From positions 81,612,866 through 81,676,865 of the forward strand of contig NC_060252.1 in assembly GCF_921293095.1 (NCBI RefSeq): a stretch of 64,000 bases of DNA. Direction: 5' to 3'. This document shows, piece after piece, positions 53,301 through 60,239 of this stretch. This DNA is from Ischnura elegans (Eukaryota; Arthropoda; Insecta; Odonata; Coenagrionidae). Below the pieces are notes generated by a model. The model ran no database searches. It was not told the origin of the DNA and worked only from the letters and a program-made list of their open reading frames with translations. Position 1 is the stretch's first letter, and each line of letters begins with the position of its first letter. The position numbers were made by a program, and so were the translations under genes.

Positions 53301-53489
53301 AGATCTCTCGAAAAAGGCCACTGGAGGGAAACAGCAACAACAACAACTCAGTCCACTATGAGCTGCCAGGTATGTCTGTATGTACGGAGCCAAAGATATC
53401 TGTAAATCTTCATCTTCTTCCTCCTCATCTTCCGCCTCTTCGAAAGTGTTGGGATTGTGAGACCTAGGGTGGTTGTCTGGTGATGTCAT
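20115..53489 (-). CDS. Ac13E: Adenylyl cyclase type 9 gene, 11 coding exons
   Basis: The exons run from the ATG at 53489 to the TAG at 20117-20115 and join in frame, through GT-AG introns, to 1332 codons (human ADCY9: 1353). Order: acidic cytoplasmic N-terminus (1-89), first membrane domain (about 90-230), C1a catalytic domain (about 365-515), long low-complexity C1b linker (about 530-850), second membrane domain (about 880-1080), C2a catalytic domain (about 1135-1325). Cyclase makes cAMP from ATP at the plasma membrane. Visible catalytic residues: metal-binding Asp371 and Asp415 in C1; Lys1190, Asp1266, Asn1273 and Arg1277 in C2. AC9-like signatures are [22 protein letters not shown] and the exon layout of SFPQ / QVRSR-like blocks. 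Introns total about 29 kb and hold most of the window's transposons. A 5' UTR acceptor may lie at 53510. Confidence 0.93.
20430..21511. mobile_element. Pogo/Tigger-like non-autonomous element
   Basis: The ends CAGCACACCACCGATTATCTGG and (complement) CAGCTGACTCCCGATTATCTGG match at 18 of 22 positions and are flanked by TA on both sides. Terminus and TA duplication fit the pogo/Tigger branch of Tc1/mariner. Foldback B sits inside. The right third (about 21240-21511) matches 34640-34780 and 35350-35435. Confidence 0.75.
20792..21034. mobile_element. Foldback element B
   Basis: Arms of about 105 bp, nearly identical, face each other around a short spacer (about 20905-20925). Each arm, read outward, has TCCC, CTGACGA, T, GATC, a loop, GATC, GAAAC, GTC, GGGA. 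It is nested in the pogo-like element 20430-21511. Confidence 0.85.
21921..22140. mobile_element. Foldback element C
   Basis: Arms of about 95 bp from TTCATGGTGAAAACAAAAAC inward, with an AT-rich centre. Each arm, read outward, carries TTGATRATGACG, CGTCGAAAC, TAGTTGAC, AAAATAAAG and GTGGAA. Arms are nearly identical. Confidence 0.85.
22141..23342. other. AC9 intron, nothing else firm
   Basis: A weak hAT-like string (AGGGATGGTCGGATC at 22455) is present without a partner. No exon fits the cyclase model here. Confidence 0.35.
23343..23604. mobile_element. Non-autonomous hAT-like element, 262 bp
   Basis: Termini CAGTGGCGCCAACTAC and (complement) CAGGGGTGCCGACTTA. Flanks CACATGAT (23335-23342) and CACATGTG (23605-23612) match at six of eight. 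It shares termini and inner GGGGGCCCGAGCCCCC-type blocks with 24803-25155. Confidence 0.75.
23622..23876 (-). mobile_element. LINE fragment (pre-RT region)
   Basis: The minus-strand frame reads [19 protein letters not shown] then [15 protein letters not shown]. The 48-kb LINE has [19 protein letters not shown] at the same place, so these are the same family. Only this 85-codon piece remains. Confidence 0.65.
24239..25239. mobile_element. Pogo/Tigger-like element with nested hAT copy
   Basis: Ends CAGTAGATTCCGGTTAATTG and (complement) CAGTAGATTCCGTTCAATGG are flanked by TA (24237-24238, 25240-25241). Repeated CCCAATTAAGCGGC strings lie near both ends. No transposase frame. The hAT-like element at 24803-25155 interrupts it. 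Confidence 0.8.
24803..25155. mobile_element. Non-autonomous hAT-like element with perfect duplication
   Basis: Termini CAGGGGCGCCGACTTA and (complement) CAGTGGCGCCGACTCC. Perfect 8-bp target duplication TCTATTGG at 24795-24802 and 25156-25163. It is a nested insertion, younger than the Tigger-like host element. Confidence 0.9.
25282..26459 (-). CDS. Ac13E: AC9 exon 10 (second membrane domain and C2a)
   Basis: This 1178-base exon covers residues 855-1247. It contains membrane helices (about 885-1080), the [12 protein letters not shown] and [14 protein letters not shown] stalk, and the first two-thirds of C2a ([51 protein letters not shown]). Lys1190 is the ATP adenine-contact lysine. Forskolin-pocket positions are Leu1164 and Cys1194 (Tyr and Ala in human AC9). 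Acceptor GATAG, donor GTGAGT, phase 2. Confidence 0.95.
26460..27321. other. AC9 intron 9, no further element recognised
   Basis: AT-rich intron DNA directly upstream of exon 10. Its 3' end lacks a long pyrimidine tract, but the GATAG acceptor is the only one that keeps frame. Confidence 0.35.
27322..27534. mobile_element. Foldback element D
   Basis: Arms of about 100 bp flank a short palindromic centre (ATGCATGCAT). Outward in each arm: GTAC, CTGATGA, T, AGCGA, loop, TCGCT, GAAAC (GAAAT on the right), GC, GTC, GTAC, then CAAATAAAATTACTGTGGA. This arm is the closest of the four to a hammerhead ribozyme layout. Confidence 0.85.
27535..28184. other. AC9 intron 9, no recognised element
   Basis: No gene or element end supported between foldback D and the sequence flanking the Gypsy insertion. 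Confidence 0.3.
28185..28257. repeat. Inverted repeat flanking the Gypsy insertion
   Basis: This segment, reverse-complemented, resembles 34425-34500 (TGCATCATGGTCGTGATGTAG versus TGCATCACGGCCATGATGTAG, then a shared ...TTAGAnTATAAA block). The Gypsy element therefore seems to sit in the loop of an older inverted repeat. Only partial similarity. Confidence 0.4.
28340..28481 (+). repeat. 5' LTR of the Gypsy element
   Basis: 142 bp, TGTG to CACA. It contains AATAAAAACG in mid-LTR as the likely processing signal. It is preceded by the target duplication AATCT and followed at once by the primer-binding site. Confidence 0.9.
30461..31875 (+). mobile_element. LTR-like insertion inside the Gypsy element
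   Basis: 1415 bp run from TGTAAC to GTTACA and split the reverse transcriptase region of the host element. CCGG precedes it and CCAG follows it, a probable 4-bp target duplication with one change. It contains no coding domain and looks like a solo LTR of a different Gypsy family. Length and termini are like the solo LTR at 39012-40283 (TGTAGC to GTTACA). It must be younger than the host element. Confidence 0.75.
34254..34399 (+). repeat. 3' LTR of the Gypsy element
   Basis: 146 bp, same termini as the 5' LTR, directly after a purine-rich tract and followed by AATCT. It differs from the 5' LTR at a handful of positions. Confidence 0.9.
34600..35435. mobile_element. Second copy of the pogo-like element family
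   Basis: The region 34640-34780 matches 21250-21440 and its right end (35350-35435) matches 21430-21511, ending CCAGATAATTGGGAGTCGGCTG followed by TA. About 570 bp extra lie between the two matching parts. The left end was not found. It sits next to the Gypsy 3' LTR. Confidence 0.6.
35438..36285. other. AC9 intron 9, no recognised element
   Basis: AT-rich intron DNA without supported features. Confidence 0.3.
36286..37357. mobile_element. Pogo/Tigger-like non-autonomous element
   Basis: Ends CAATAGAGTCTTGTTAACATG and (complement) CAGTAGACTCTCGTTATTACG are alike and flanked by TA. A third similar string (CAGTAAGTCCTCTTCTTACG) at 36672 suggests a further internal or nested end. A 124-codon frame inside (36854-37228) resembles no transposase. 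Confidence 0.65.
37812..38029 (-). CDS. Ac13E: AC9 exon 9 (end of C1b linker)
   Basis: It encodes [18 protein letters not shown], then [16 protein letters not shown] and [17 protein letters not shown]. The last part corresponds to the YFFKPPINQFSLNFLDQELE segment of human AC9 that leads into the second membrane domain. TTTCAAG acceptor, GTATTT donor, phase 0 end. Confidence 0.85.
38369..38670 (-). repeat. tRNA-derived SINE, minus strand, 302 bp
   Basis: On the minus strand it starts GGGGATTGGGTTGGTGTGG, has an A-box-like TGGTGGCTAGAGTGTTGG and a B-box GGTTCAAATCCC, then the body GGGACGTTAAGCCGTGGTCC. Target duplication ATATTTACTGCT / ATATATACTGCT (38357-38368 and 38671-38682). It lies in AC9 intron 8 or 9 territory, in the same orientation as the gene. 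Confidence 0.88.
39012..40283 (+). mobile_element. Solo LTR, 1272 bp
   Basis: TGTAGC to GTTACA, flanked by a perfect 4-bp duplication GTAT (39008-39011 and 40284-40287). No internal region is present, so this is a solo LTR left by recombination, Ty3/Gypsy-like by its duplication length. It lies in AC9 intron 8, antisense to the gene, ending about 100 bp from exon 8. The open frames inside are incidental. Confidence 0.88.
39330..39338 (+). promoter_or_regulatory. TATA box of the solo LTR
   Basis: TATAAAAGG followed at 25-35 bp by a CTCTCTCTC-rich start region and CCTACGCTCGGTCAG. It is the expected LTR promoter position and is intact by eye. Transcription from it would run opposite to AC9. 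Confidence 0.5.
40382..40478 (-). CDS. Ac13E: AC9 exon 8 (small linker exon)
   Basis: A 97-base exon between TATTTCAG and GTAAGT reads [20 protein letters not shown] and a Ser/Thr-rich end. Phases match both neighbours. It is only about 100 bases from the end of the solo LTR at 40283. Confidence 0.8.
40666..40922 (-). CDS. Ac13E: AC9 exon 7 (C1b linker)
   Basis: It continues the linker with [15 protein letters not shown], a Gly/Asn-rich part and [18 protein letters not shown], and ends IQQQ at GTTAGC in phase 0. The Arg-Lys/Ser clusters look like possible kinase sites, by inference only. Preceded by TTTCTAG. Confidence 0.8.
41730..42146 (-). CDS. Ac13E: AC9 exon 6 (C1b linker)
   Basis: It opens [10 protein letters not shown], equivalent to KGLKTYLISG in human AC9. 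It then becomes a Pro/Ser-rich, Arg-rich linker, as expected for C1b. It ends TTNPNQ at GTCAGA in phase 1. The 5' boundary is firm; the 3' boundary is chosen by phase. Confidence 0.8.
42160..43073. other. AC9 intron 5; partial hAT-like end
   Basis: The string CCCCCTCCCCCACGGCTACATGCCTG near 42945-42970 looks like the right end of a CAGGCATGTAGCC-type non-autonomous element, without a matching left end. Nothing else recognised. Confidence 0.3.
43074..43302 (-). CDS. Candidate first exon of a nested gene
   Basis: An ATG at 43302 opens 76 codons ([33 protein letters not shown]) that end at GTAAAT in phase 1. Upstream (43490-43680) the DNA is rich in CpG, unlike its surroundings, as a promoter might be. 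It lies in AC9 intron 5 on the same strand. The FVFF-IVSW pattern slightly resembles the short leader before BEN domains in insect proteins, but I cannot name it. Could be an alternative AC9 start, a nested gene or a transposon remnant. Confidence 0.3.
43303..45472. other. AC9 intron 5, mostly unrecognised
   Basis: A CpG-rich patch at 43490-43680 stands out. The rest is AT-rich with no supported exon, SINE or transposon ends. Confidence 0.35.
45473..45737 (-). CDS. Ac13E: AC9 exon 5 (C1a, second half)
   Basis: Residues 437-525 read [35 protein letters not shown] and [10 protein letters not shown]. All are C1a signatures, and the WSNDV form (not WGDTV) is as in human AC9. It starts after TTCTAG and ends at GTAGCG in phase 1. 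Confidence 0.93.
46112..46408 (-). CDS. Ac13E: AC9 exon 4 (C1a, first half)
   Basis: Residues 338-436 include both metal-binding aspartates (FADIVGF and LGDCYYC, 44 residues apart, as in mammalian cyclases). It begins after TTTTCAG. The family alignment puts the donor at GAG|GTTGGT, which is a weak donor. GTAATA four bases later looks better as a donor but would shift or shorten the following Val-Gly-Arg-Gly unless a later acceptor is used. Confidence 0.9.
47515..47731. mobile_element. Harbinger-like MITE, 217 bp
   Basis: AGGCCGTTTTACACGGTAAACGG at the left and its complement form at the right, with CTA on both sides (47512-47514, 47732-47734). Same terminus family as 8363-8600 and 51280-51480. 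In AC9 intron 3. Confidence 0.8.
48050..49600 (+). mobile_element. LINE, degenerate, interrupted by a SINE
   Basis: Plus-strand pieces in order: [20 protein letters not shown] and KAPGEDKI (pre-RT), [20 protein letters not shown] (RT block), [34 protein letters not shown], a TDDIAG remnant of the catalytic box, and [12 protein letters not shown]. Several stops and frame changes are visible (for example stops after LKN and a frame change before the catalytic box). It is a non-LTR reverse transcriptase of the same family as the fragments at 6.3, 17.1 and 23.7 kb; the clade is not assigned. A CCAGCCGGCTTGCTATGC-containing segment of another origin begins about 49600. Confidence 0.8.
48723..49021 (-). 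repeat. tRNA-derived SINE inside the LINE, 299 bp
   Basis: The same SINE as 38369-38670: B-box GGTTCAAATCCC-like (here GGGTTCAAATCCC), body GGGACGTTAAGCTGTGGTCC. Target duplication CTTAAGATTG / CTTAAGACTG (48713-48722, 49022-49031) taken from the LINE reverse transcriptase sequence. Insertion splits the LINE between YTLRL and the SLYAVF block. Confidence 0.9.
50011..50143. mobile_element. Foldback MITE, 133 bp
   Basis: Left arm CAGCACTGAAATTCTCTCCA and right-arm complement CAGCACTGGCTTTTAGTTCTC share most bases over about 48 bp (to GGTTAnCTGCA). Small loop. In AC9 intron 3. Confidence 0.7.
51280..51480. mobile_element. Harbinger-like MITE, 201 bp
   Basis: AGACCGCTGTACACGGTGAA and (complement) AGGCCGCTATACACAGTGAA ends, TAA duplicated on both sides (51277-51279, 51481-51483). 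The interior is built of repeated GAATGATCATG units. In AC9 intron 3. Confidence 0.85.
51831..52144 (-). CDS. Ac13E: AC9 exon 3 (linker to C1a)
   Basis: Residues 233-337 contain [20 protein letters not shown] and [18 protein letters not shown]. These are the helical stalk between membrane domain 1 and C1a, and are close to human AC9. It is flanked by TTTGCAG and GTATGT, and ends in phase 0 after an acidic DEHDEQES stretch. Confidence 0.93.
52715..53144 (-). CDS. Ac13E: AC9 exon 2 (first membrane domain)
   Basis: Residues 90-233 begin [11 protein letters not shown] after TTTACAG and end before GTAGGA in phase 1. Hydrophobic helices are visible (for example [20 protein letters not shown] and [19 protein letters not shown]). 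The last resembles LLYTVMHLPLYLSLCLG of human AC9. Mammalian first membrane domains have six helices, and the length fits six. Confidence 0.9.
53223..53489 (-). CDS. Ac13E: AC9 exon 1 (N-terminus)
   Basis: Residues 1-89. It starts [13 protein letters not shown], has an acidic run of Glu and Asp, [12 protein letters not shown] and a cluster of five Cys, then [11 protein letters not shown], which matches SRWWDPKFDS of human AC9, and ends SFPQ at the GTACTA donor in phase 0. The ATG is the first in frame. A pyrimidine-rich acceptor at 53511 suggests that a non-coding 5' exon precedes it. Confidence 0.85.
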
Positions 53490-55160
53490 TTGTCGATTTA
53501 AAAATACTTCCTAACCAGTGCAGAACAAGGCTACACCATTTTTGTTCAGTAATTCATATCATGTTCGGGATCCTGCGGGTGGAATGATTGACAGAGGAGA
53601 TAAGGCTAAGCATTCATTTATTATATTATTCCATAAAAATATTTAAAATTACATGTTTAGTCCGGGCTTTTATAACATTGATCGTTTACTCTTCAATAAG
53701 GCAGCAGTATTAATGTCAATATTTGGATGTCAAAGCTCGTGCAAGAAGGCCAACGATCTCATAGATGGACGTAAGTTTTATTTATCCCAATTCCAATGAA
53801 AATTCCGGCATCTAAGCTAACTTATGTTCATGGCGAATCATAAGGTAAGTAAAATTCCAGAATGATACACCAGCAATCCTTTTGAGTTGTTTCTATCGAG
53901 ATGACATGAGCAAGGTGAGACGGGAAAAAGGGAGGGTCCTGGTCGACAAGGACGGGAATAAAAGAACCTTGCTTTAAATATTTACTCAAATCAATAATAT
54001 AGCAGCAATCTAATATAGGTCGCCGGGATTTACAGCACAGTGCAATGATCTTCAATAATCCTTCAGCATTACCATTAATTATGAAGATTAACGATTATCT
54101 AAGTTTCAATGTAAACAATCGTTAAACCTCACTTCACCGTGAAAATGAAGTACATAACATTTAAAATGTATAGTTTAATAAATAATTTAAGACTTCTGAC
54201 ATCAAATAATTGAAGCTAATATTAACGACCTACTTTCAATTATCCTTTAGTTAGCAGGTTAGCAGTTCGCTGCAGAATCGTACCTCAATATTTTCATATG
54301 ACGCCTCGCGATTCATCAATTTTTCACTACGCCCGCCCGTAAAACGCGAAAATTTGGTATTTGTGAATGTTTGTAAAAACAGGTTAAGATTGCCTTTGTA
54401 TATTATTTTTCGATGCTATTCAAATCTCTTACATTATCATGTGCTTTGTTTCGTCATTTTTTAGGTATTCGTTAAATATGACCGAAGTATTCCTTCGTAG
54501 GCGGTAAAATGAAATAGACGAAGTACAGCTATTTTTGATACGCCTATTCCCTTGATGTTCTCATTAATGGTTATATCCAAGTTATTGTCTTTTTAGGATC
54601 CTCTGGTATCTTTGTCTCAAAAATTCAAATACTAATATCAAATGTTATAATTAGTTTCCCAATACTATTGCGCTTTCATTTTTAAAGACGTCAATGCTAA
54701 ATGATCCTCCGAAGCAACTTGGTAGTATTTTGGTTCTCAAGTAAATTGTTGTAGCATGTTGGTACTATTTTAGCTCCCAAGTAGATCTTTTAATTTTAAA
54801 CTAAATTTTGCTCCGAGAATAGCCTTTGTAATGAGTAAATGTGAAGTTCTTATGTGTGACTTAATACTGTGCCAGCTCCGCGGTGTGCAAGCGCGGTCAT
54901 AATTATTTTTTATGTTGCAACGGTTTTTTAAATGAACTATTCATGACGTTTTCCGGCACCCATCATCTTTTGACCATCGTCTATTAATGCTTGCATATCA
55001 CGGTGGGAAAACCCTGGAGCACAAATTCCTTTCTCTAGAAATTGATAACCACGCCGCGGAAAATTCTAAAAATAGCTCGAGGAAAACGACCGAAGCCGTC
55101 TGAAAGTGACTCTTTTTTAAATATGCTCCGATATTCTTTTCTCTTCCAAAAATCATCAGC
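53490..55160. other. Upstream flank of AC9, possible promoter
   Basis: Contains a likely 5' UTR acceptor at 53511 (minus). A small CpG-rich patch at 54300-54360 with GCCCGCCCG could be a core promoter. I see no other gene. Confidence 0.3.
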
Positions 55161-55164
55161 GGTC

Positions 55165-55465
55165 AAATTTACCTGTTTTCGACACAACCTGGAATCGAAA
55201 TATCAATGGATTCGAGCCCCTTCGATAGGTATTATAATAATGGATTCCATATTCACATTGAGCCTAGATTCACATGAATTCATGATTCAGATGGATACAG
55301 GGTTTAAATAGATTGTATATCCATATGGATTTAAGATAATTATGAATTACTGATTCACTTGGATAACTGATTCAGCTGGATTGAGGGATCACTTGGATTT
55401 CGAAACACACCTGTTTTCGACACAACCTGGAATCGAAATATTAATGGATTCGGAAGACCCTTCGG
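55165..55465. repeat. Direct repeat pair around GATTCA-type repeats
   Basis: CCTGTTTTCGACACAACCTG and about 25 more bases at 55171-55217 recur at 55410-55455 with one to two differences. The DNA between is made of short GATTCA/GGAT units. It looks like a local duplication or a non-autonomous element with direct ends. Confidence 0.65.
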
Positions 55466-56544
55466 ATATGGCACCATCCTTCATTTTTGGTCGTTCTTTA
55501 TATTTCCTGACTTCTCATCGAGGCAGGAGCTTTTAAGTAACACATCTTCAAACAGGCAATACAGTATGAACACCTTAAAATAGAGAATTTCATTGGTACA
55601 CAGACAAACAACTGTATTTCAAGTGAGGATTACCTTCGTCCAATACCGATGTTGCAAAAAAAGGCTTAAATGATTCTCTTTGCACACAACGGTAGTTATA
55701 ACTACCGTAAGTTTCAATGTCACTCAGTAGATTTATCAATCTAATAAAAATTTGAAAGTCCTGCCAAGTCACCTGCATAAAAATGTGTACAAAGAATATG
55801 ATATCTCTTTAATCACATCTAAGCTCTTACCATGCACGAAGACATCACCACAATGAATTTTAGTGGCAGGAAAGAAAAAAACACAGAATTAAAATACAGA
55901 TATTTTATATTTTCATTGTTCAATCACAATAATAGTTGCAATTCTCTCTTGTTACCATGAACTACTTTGCTGAAACAAATACTGTCATTCTCTTTTGATC
56001 AAAAATTATTTTAAGTGCATTGGCAGAAGCCATACTAACTATCTTCAATAGTACGTTACTCCAACGAATGTCTATTGTCACATCATCCACAGTCGATCGG
56101 CACCTTTCATTCAACACGAATTATCATCCCATCTTCTCGTGCAAGGCCACAGATTCTTTTCTGATATCACTCGATGTGAAGTGCAGCTCACACACCTAAA
56201 ATTAGTAAGTAAGAAAATAGTAACTAAATTACTGTCAATTCATTTCCAATTTAAGGCATTTCTGAACGAGAAATATCTAATGACTTGGCTGGAAAATATA
56301 GGAGATAACTATACATACCTCAATGATTTTTTTATATAAAACTAGATGTAAGCATAATAGATAATTTGAGATGATGAAAGCCGGACACAGTTAAATTCCG
56401 GTTCATTGCACCACTCACGATTGCTGTAAGAGAAAAACGCATATTTTCATTCACGGCGGTTCATCCACACTAATAACATATACAAGTTTCTGACGAGACT
56501 CGATGAATTTCTCATCATTGCTTTCCATGCAACTTATTAGGTGA

Positions 56545-57620
56545 TCATTCAAAGAAAGTTATCAAAAATCCTAAGTCACTGTGTGGATATGTTACAAACA
56601 TCGAATCCGCAATCATCTGACAAGGAAAAGATTAATGCAAATTTGTAATAAAATTTCAATATCTCCTACCGTCACCTGCTAAATACTTCCTTAAATCGAT
56701 GCCACAGATTTTTTCTATGCTACATTAATTTATCAATTATATTTAGCCCTTCCTCAAAGTACAGTAGAGCGATAGATACTAACGAAAAATATCAGCTGAA
56801 AGACGATTTGCGCGTTTTGGATGACGTTTTATGGAACAATAGTACGAACGGTATTCGCGCTGTGTAAACGGGAAATTATGATCATACCATTGCGGTGTAA
56901 ACGGGAAAGTATAGGTGTGACCATGGTCGACACTTTTGTAATGTAAAGGATAGGCATACTCGGCATACTCAATAAAAATTGCACAGGATGCTATGCCACT
57001 GAAAATAGTTTTCGAAAGGCTTCGACGACATTATAAAAGGGGCATTCAACATTAATTCCCTTCATTAAAACCCAACGCAACAGGTTGGGTTGTCAAACAT
57101 TTAAATTAAATGCTACTAACAGAAACTGTTTCTTTAAATTGAAAAAGAGTACCAAAAAAACTCTTTCTTTTCATGTAATTATATTATTATTATAATTACA
57201 TTAATTAAATACAAATGCCAATCGTGTTTGGTTTTAACCTTAATTAGGTCACCTATAAGCCTACGAAGAGTTGCAATTTGTTGAGGCTTTCGAGAGGCTG
57301 GCAGAAAACTATTCCAAGAAGAATAAATTCACTATATATTCAATATTTACTATTCACTATTATAAATGGCAGAGTTAACAATCTAATACCACTTATGTGG
57401 TATTAGATTGTTAACTCTGCCATTTAAGGTTCACCGAAACTATCAGCATTTATAAAATACAGTTCGAGAAGGAAATTATAGGAAAAATACTGGATAAAAA
57501 AATGTTTGCATGGTTCGTTCCGAAGGTTGATGTCAATAAATTCCATCAAAAGGAGAGTCATTCAAAGAAAAGTATCAAAAATCCTACTCACTGTGTGGAT
57601 ATATTACAAACATCAAATAA
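56545..57620. repeat. Duplicated 60-bp segment, about 1 kb apart
   Basis: ATCAAAAATCCTAAGTCACT and its neighbours at 56548-56609 recur at 57558-57618 (CATTCAAAGAAA ... TTACAAACATCnAAT), in the same orientation. The intervening kilobase has no gene; it may be an insertion bounded by direct repeats. Confidence 0.6.
57364..57425. repeat. Perfect palindrome, 29-bp arms
   Basis: AAATGGCAGAGTTAACAATC continues to CCAC, then a 4-base spacer, then the exact complement. Total 62 bp. It resembles the palindrome at 610-683 in form but not in sequence. Confidence 0.85.
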
Positions 57621-57782
57621 AATAGATCGTCAAGATCATATAAATGCCATTCATATGCCGAACCACAGCGAGTGCATGCGCAGGAGATACACGGAACACA
57701 TAGAGAGATGCGGAGTTAGTACACGCATATACTGCCACCCGACGGTCACAGTCTGAACTTATTCGTACGAGTGCTGCCATCT

Positions 57783-58725
57783 AACCCAACCCAACCCAAC
57801 CCAACCCAACCCAACCCAACCCAACCCAACCCAACCCAACCCAACCCAACCCAACCCAACCCAACCCAACCCAACCCAACCCAACCCAACCCAACCCAAC
57901 CCAACCCAACCCAACCCAACCCAACCCAACCCAACCCAACCCAACCCAACCCAACCCAACCCAACCCAACCCAACCCAACCCAACCCAACCCAACCCAAC
58001 CCAACCCAACCCAACCCAACCCAACCCAACCCAACCCAACCCAACCCAACCCAACCCAACCCAACCCAACCCAACCCAACCCAACCCAACCCAACCCAAC
58101 CCAACCCAACCCAACCCAACCCAACCCAACCCAACCCAACCCAACCCAACCCAACCCAACCCAACCCAACCCAACCCAACCCAACCCAACCCAACCCAAC
58201 CCAACCCAACCCAACCCAACCCAACCCAACCCAACCCAACCCAACCCAACCCAACCCAACCCAACCCAACCCAACCCAACCCAACCCAACCCAACCCAAC
58301 CCAACCCAACCCAACCCAACCCAACCCAACCCAACCCAACCCAACCCAACCCAACCCAACCCAACCCAACCCAACCCAACCCAACCCAACCCAACCCAAC
58401 CCAACCCAACCCAACCCAACCCAACCCAACCCAACCCAACCCAACCCAACCCAACCCAACCCAACCCAACCCAACCCAACCCAACCCAACCCAACCCAAC
58501 CCAACCCAACCCAACCCAACCCAACCCAACCCAACCCAACCCAACCCAACCCAACCCAACCCAACCCAACCCAACCCAACCCAACCCAACCCAACCCAAC
58601 CCAACCCAACCCAACCCAACCCAACCCAACCCAACCCAACCCAACCCAACCCAACCCAACCTTACCCACCCTTACCCAACCCCACCCCACCCCACCCAAC
58701 CCAACCCCCACCCCACCCCACCCAA
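57783..58725. repeat. (CCCAA)n array, about 175 perfect units
   Basis: From 57783 to 58660 the pentamer CCCAA repeats with no visible error. The last 65 bases are degenerate (CCTTACCC, CCCCACCCC variants). The minus strand is (GGGTT)n, able to form G-quadruplexes. Open frames of about 300 codons in all directions are artefacts of the period-5 repeat. It lies about 4.3 kb upstream of the AC9 start codon. Confidence 0.97.
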
Positions 58726-60239
58726 ACTGACCATATAAGAACCGAGCAATACGTCGTTAGGAGACAGCGCCCCTTTGGCAACATTGTAAACTGAAAACAA
58801 ATGAGGTTTGAAATGCCGTCTTTTATGTCCCCTCACGTCACCCCCGGCGACACTAAAAACAAATGAGTACTGAAACTCATCTTAACCCCTGGCGGCGACT
58901 TTTTAAACTTAAACGACAAATGAAATATAAGAATCGTTTTTATTGCGCTTTAAGTGAAAAATATACTTGCAACACCGTAGAACATAACGAAGTGTTTTCT
59001 AAATTCCAAAGGACGTGGATACGTAGAACCATCGAGAAACTGAGACAGTTAACTGTCATCTATCATATTTGATTTATTAAATGCGTTTAATGATAATAAA
59101 TTCTGCAGAAACTTTCGACGGCTTTTTTTTCATCAAATTTTTTTTTTTTCAAGTATGTATTATTTATTCAAATTTTTTTTTAGAAATTACTATCAGTATT
59201 TAAAATTACGGTATTTTTTGTAGATAAAGCAGCAGAAATACTTTCATTAAATAGACATATTCCTATGCATCTGGTAGATATTTAATGATACTTGCCATTC
59301 CATGTAAGATTCTTCGATGGCCACTCCAAGAAACGAGTTCCAGCCGACAGAAATTCCTAGGTGGGTTATTCAATCCTTTTCTTTCATTTTGAACTCCACT
59401 ATTATTCAGGGATATCATAGTAAATTGGTAATGTATATCGTCATTAAAAGTGATTTACAAAGAGATTTCATGTAGGTAAGCATCGATCGGTGGACGAATT
59501 AGTATTGGTTTCTCGAAAAAATTCTACGCGCGAGTGTATTTGGAGGTTGATTTTAATATTTTTTGTGTTATTGCTTCAATAATTATAATATCCCAGACAG
59601 CACCGAGAAATTATTTACACGTGTTTTTTTGGTGTAAATGCGGTGTAAAAATAAAACTCGGATATTTCCATAATAAAACCCGTGTATAGAAGTATTCTGC
59701 ATTTAAACACACATTTTGCTATACTTTCGGTATGAAATCTATTCCTGCCATAATTTTTATGTTTTTTAATTGCTTGCGTACTTCCAGATAGGCAAATGTA
59801 TAATTTTAAAAATATATTTATTTAAATAGGTCCGTGACTTGATCAAATGAATGGATCGTCCTTTCAAAAATTGCCACCTTGATAAATATTGTTTCAGATG
59901 TAAATTGATGAGCGTATTTAATATTGGCGAATAATTCTTTTTTACATCAAAAGAATATAATGTTTTTCGTGATATTTCTGATATTTCGTGATGCTGATGG
60001 TAGCAGACATGTTGGACTATGAGTTCTTGTTAGCACCGTGTGTGGCGCTCAGTGTCGCTGGATTAACACAAGGACCAAGGACGCAAGATGCAACGATAAA
60101 ACCTCAGGTACCACAACGCGTTAATATTGCAACCTCTGCCGTCTACTGCTCCTTGCTGCTTTCATAAAGAGGTGAGTTATCAATTTTTTATCCGACTTAC
60201 ATTTGTTTGCGATACGTAATCTTATAAATGTGACCTTTA
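58726..60239. other. No recognised gene; one donor-like site
   Basis: AT-rich DNA with long T runs (59120-59190). A strong donor-like GTGAGT at 60172 follows a pyrimidine-rich stretch and could end a non-coding plus-strand exon, but nothing proves it. Confidence 0.3.

Noticed and set aside
57783-58660. Chromosome end made of the usual insect TTAGG repeat
   Set aside because: The unit is TTGGG and unique sequence continues on both sides, so this is an interstitial array.
57746-58730. Open frames of about 300 codons on both strands (GWVGL and NPTQP repeats)
   Set aside because: A pentamer repeat without stop codons is open in all frames. No start context, splice site or other coding sign.
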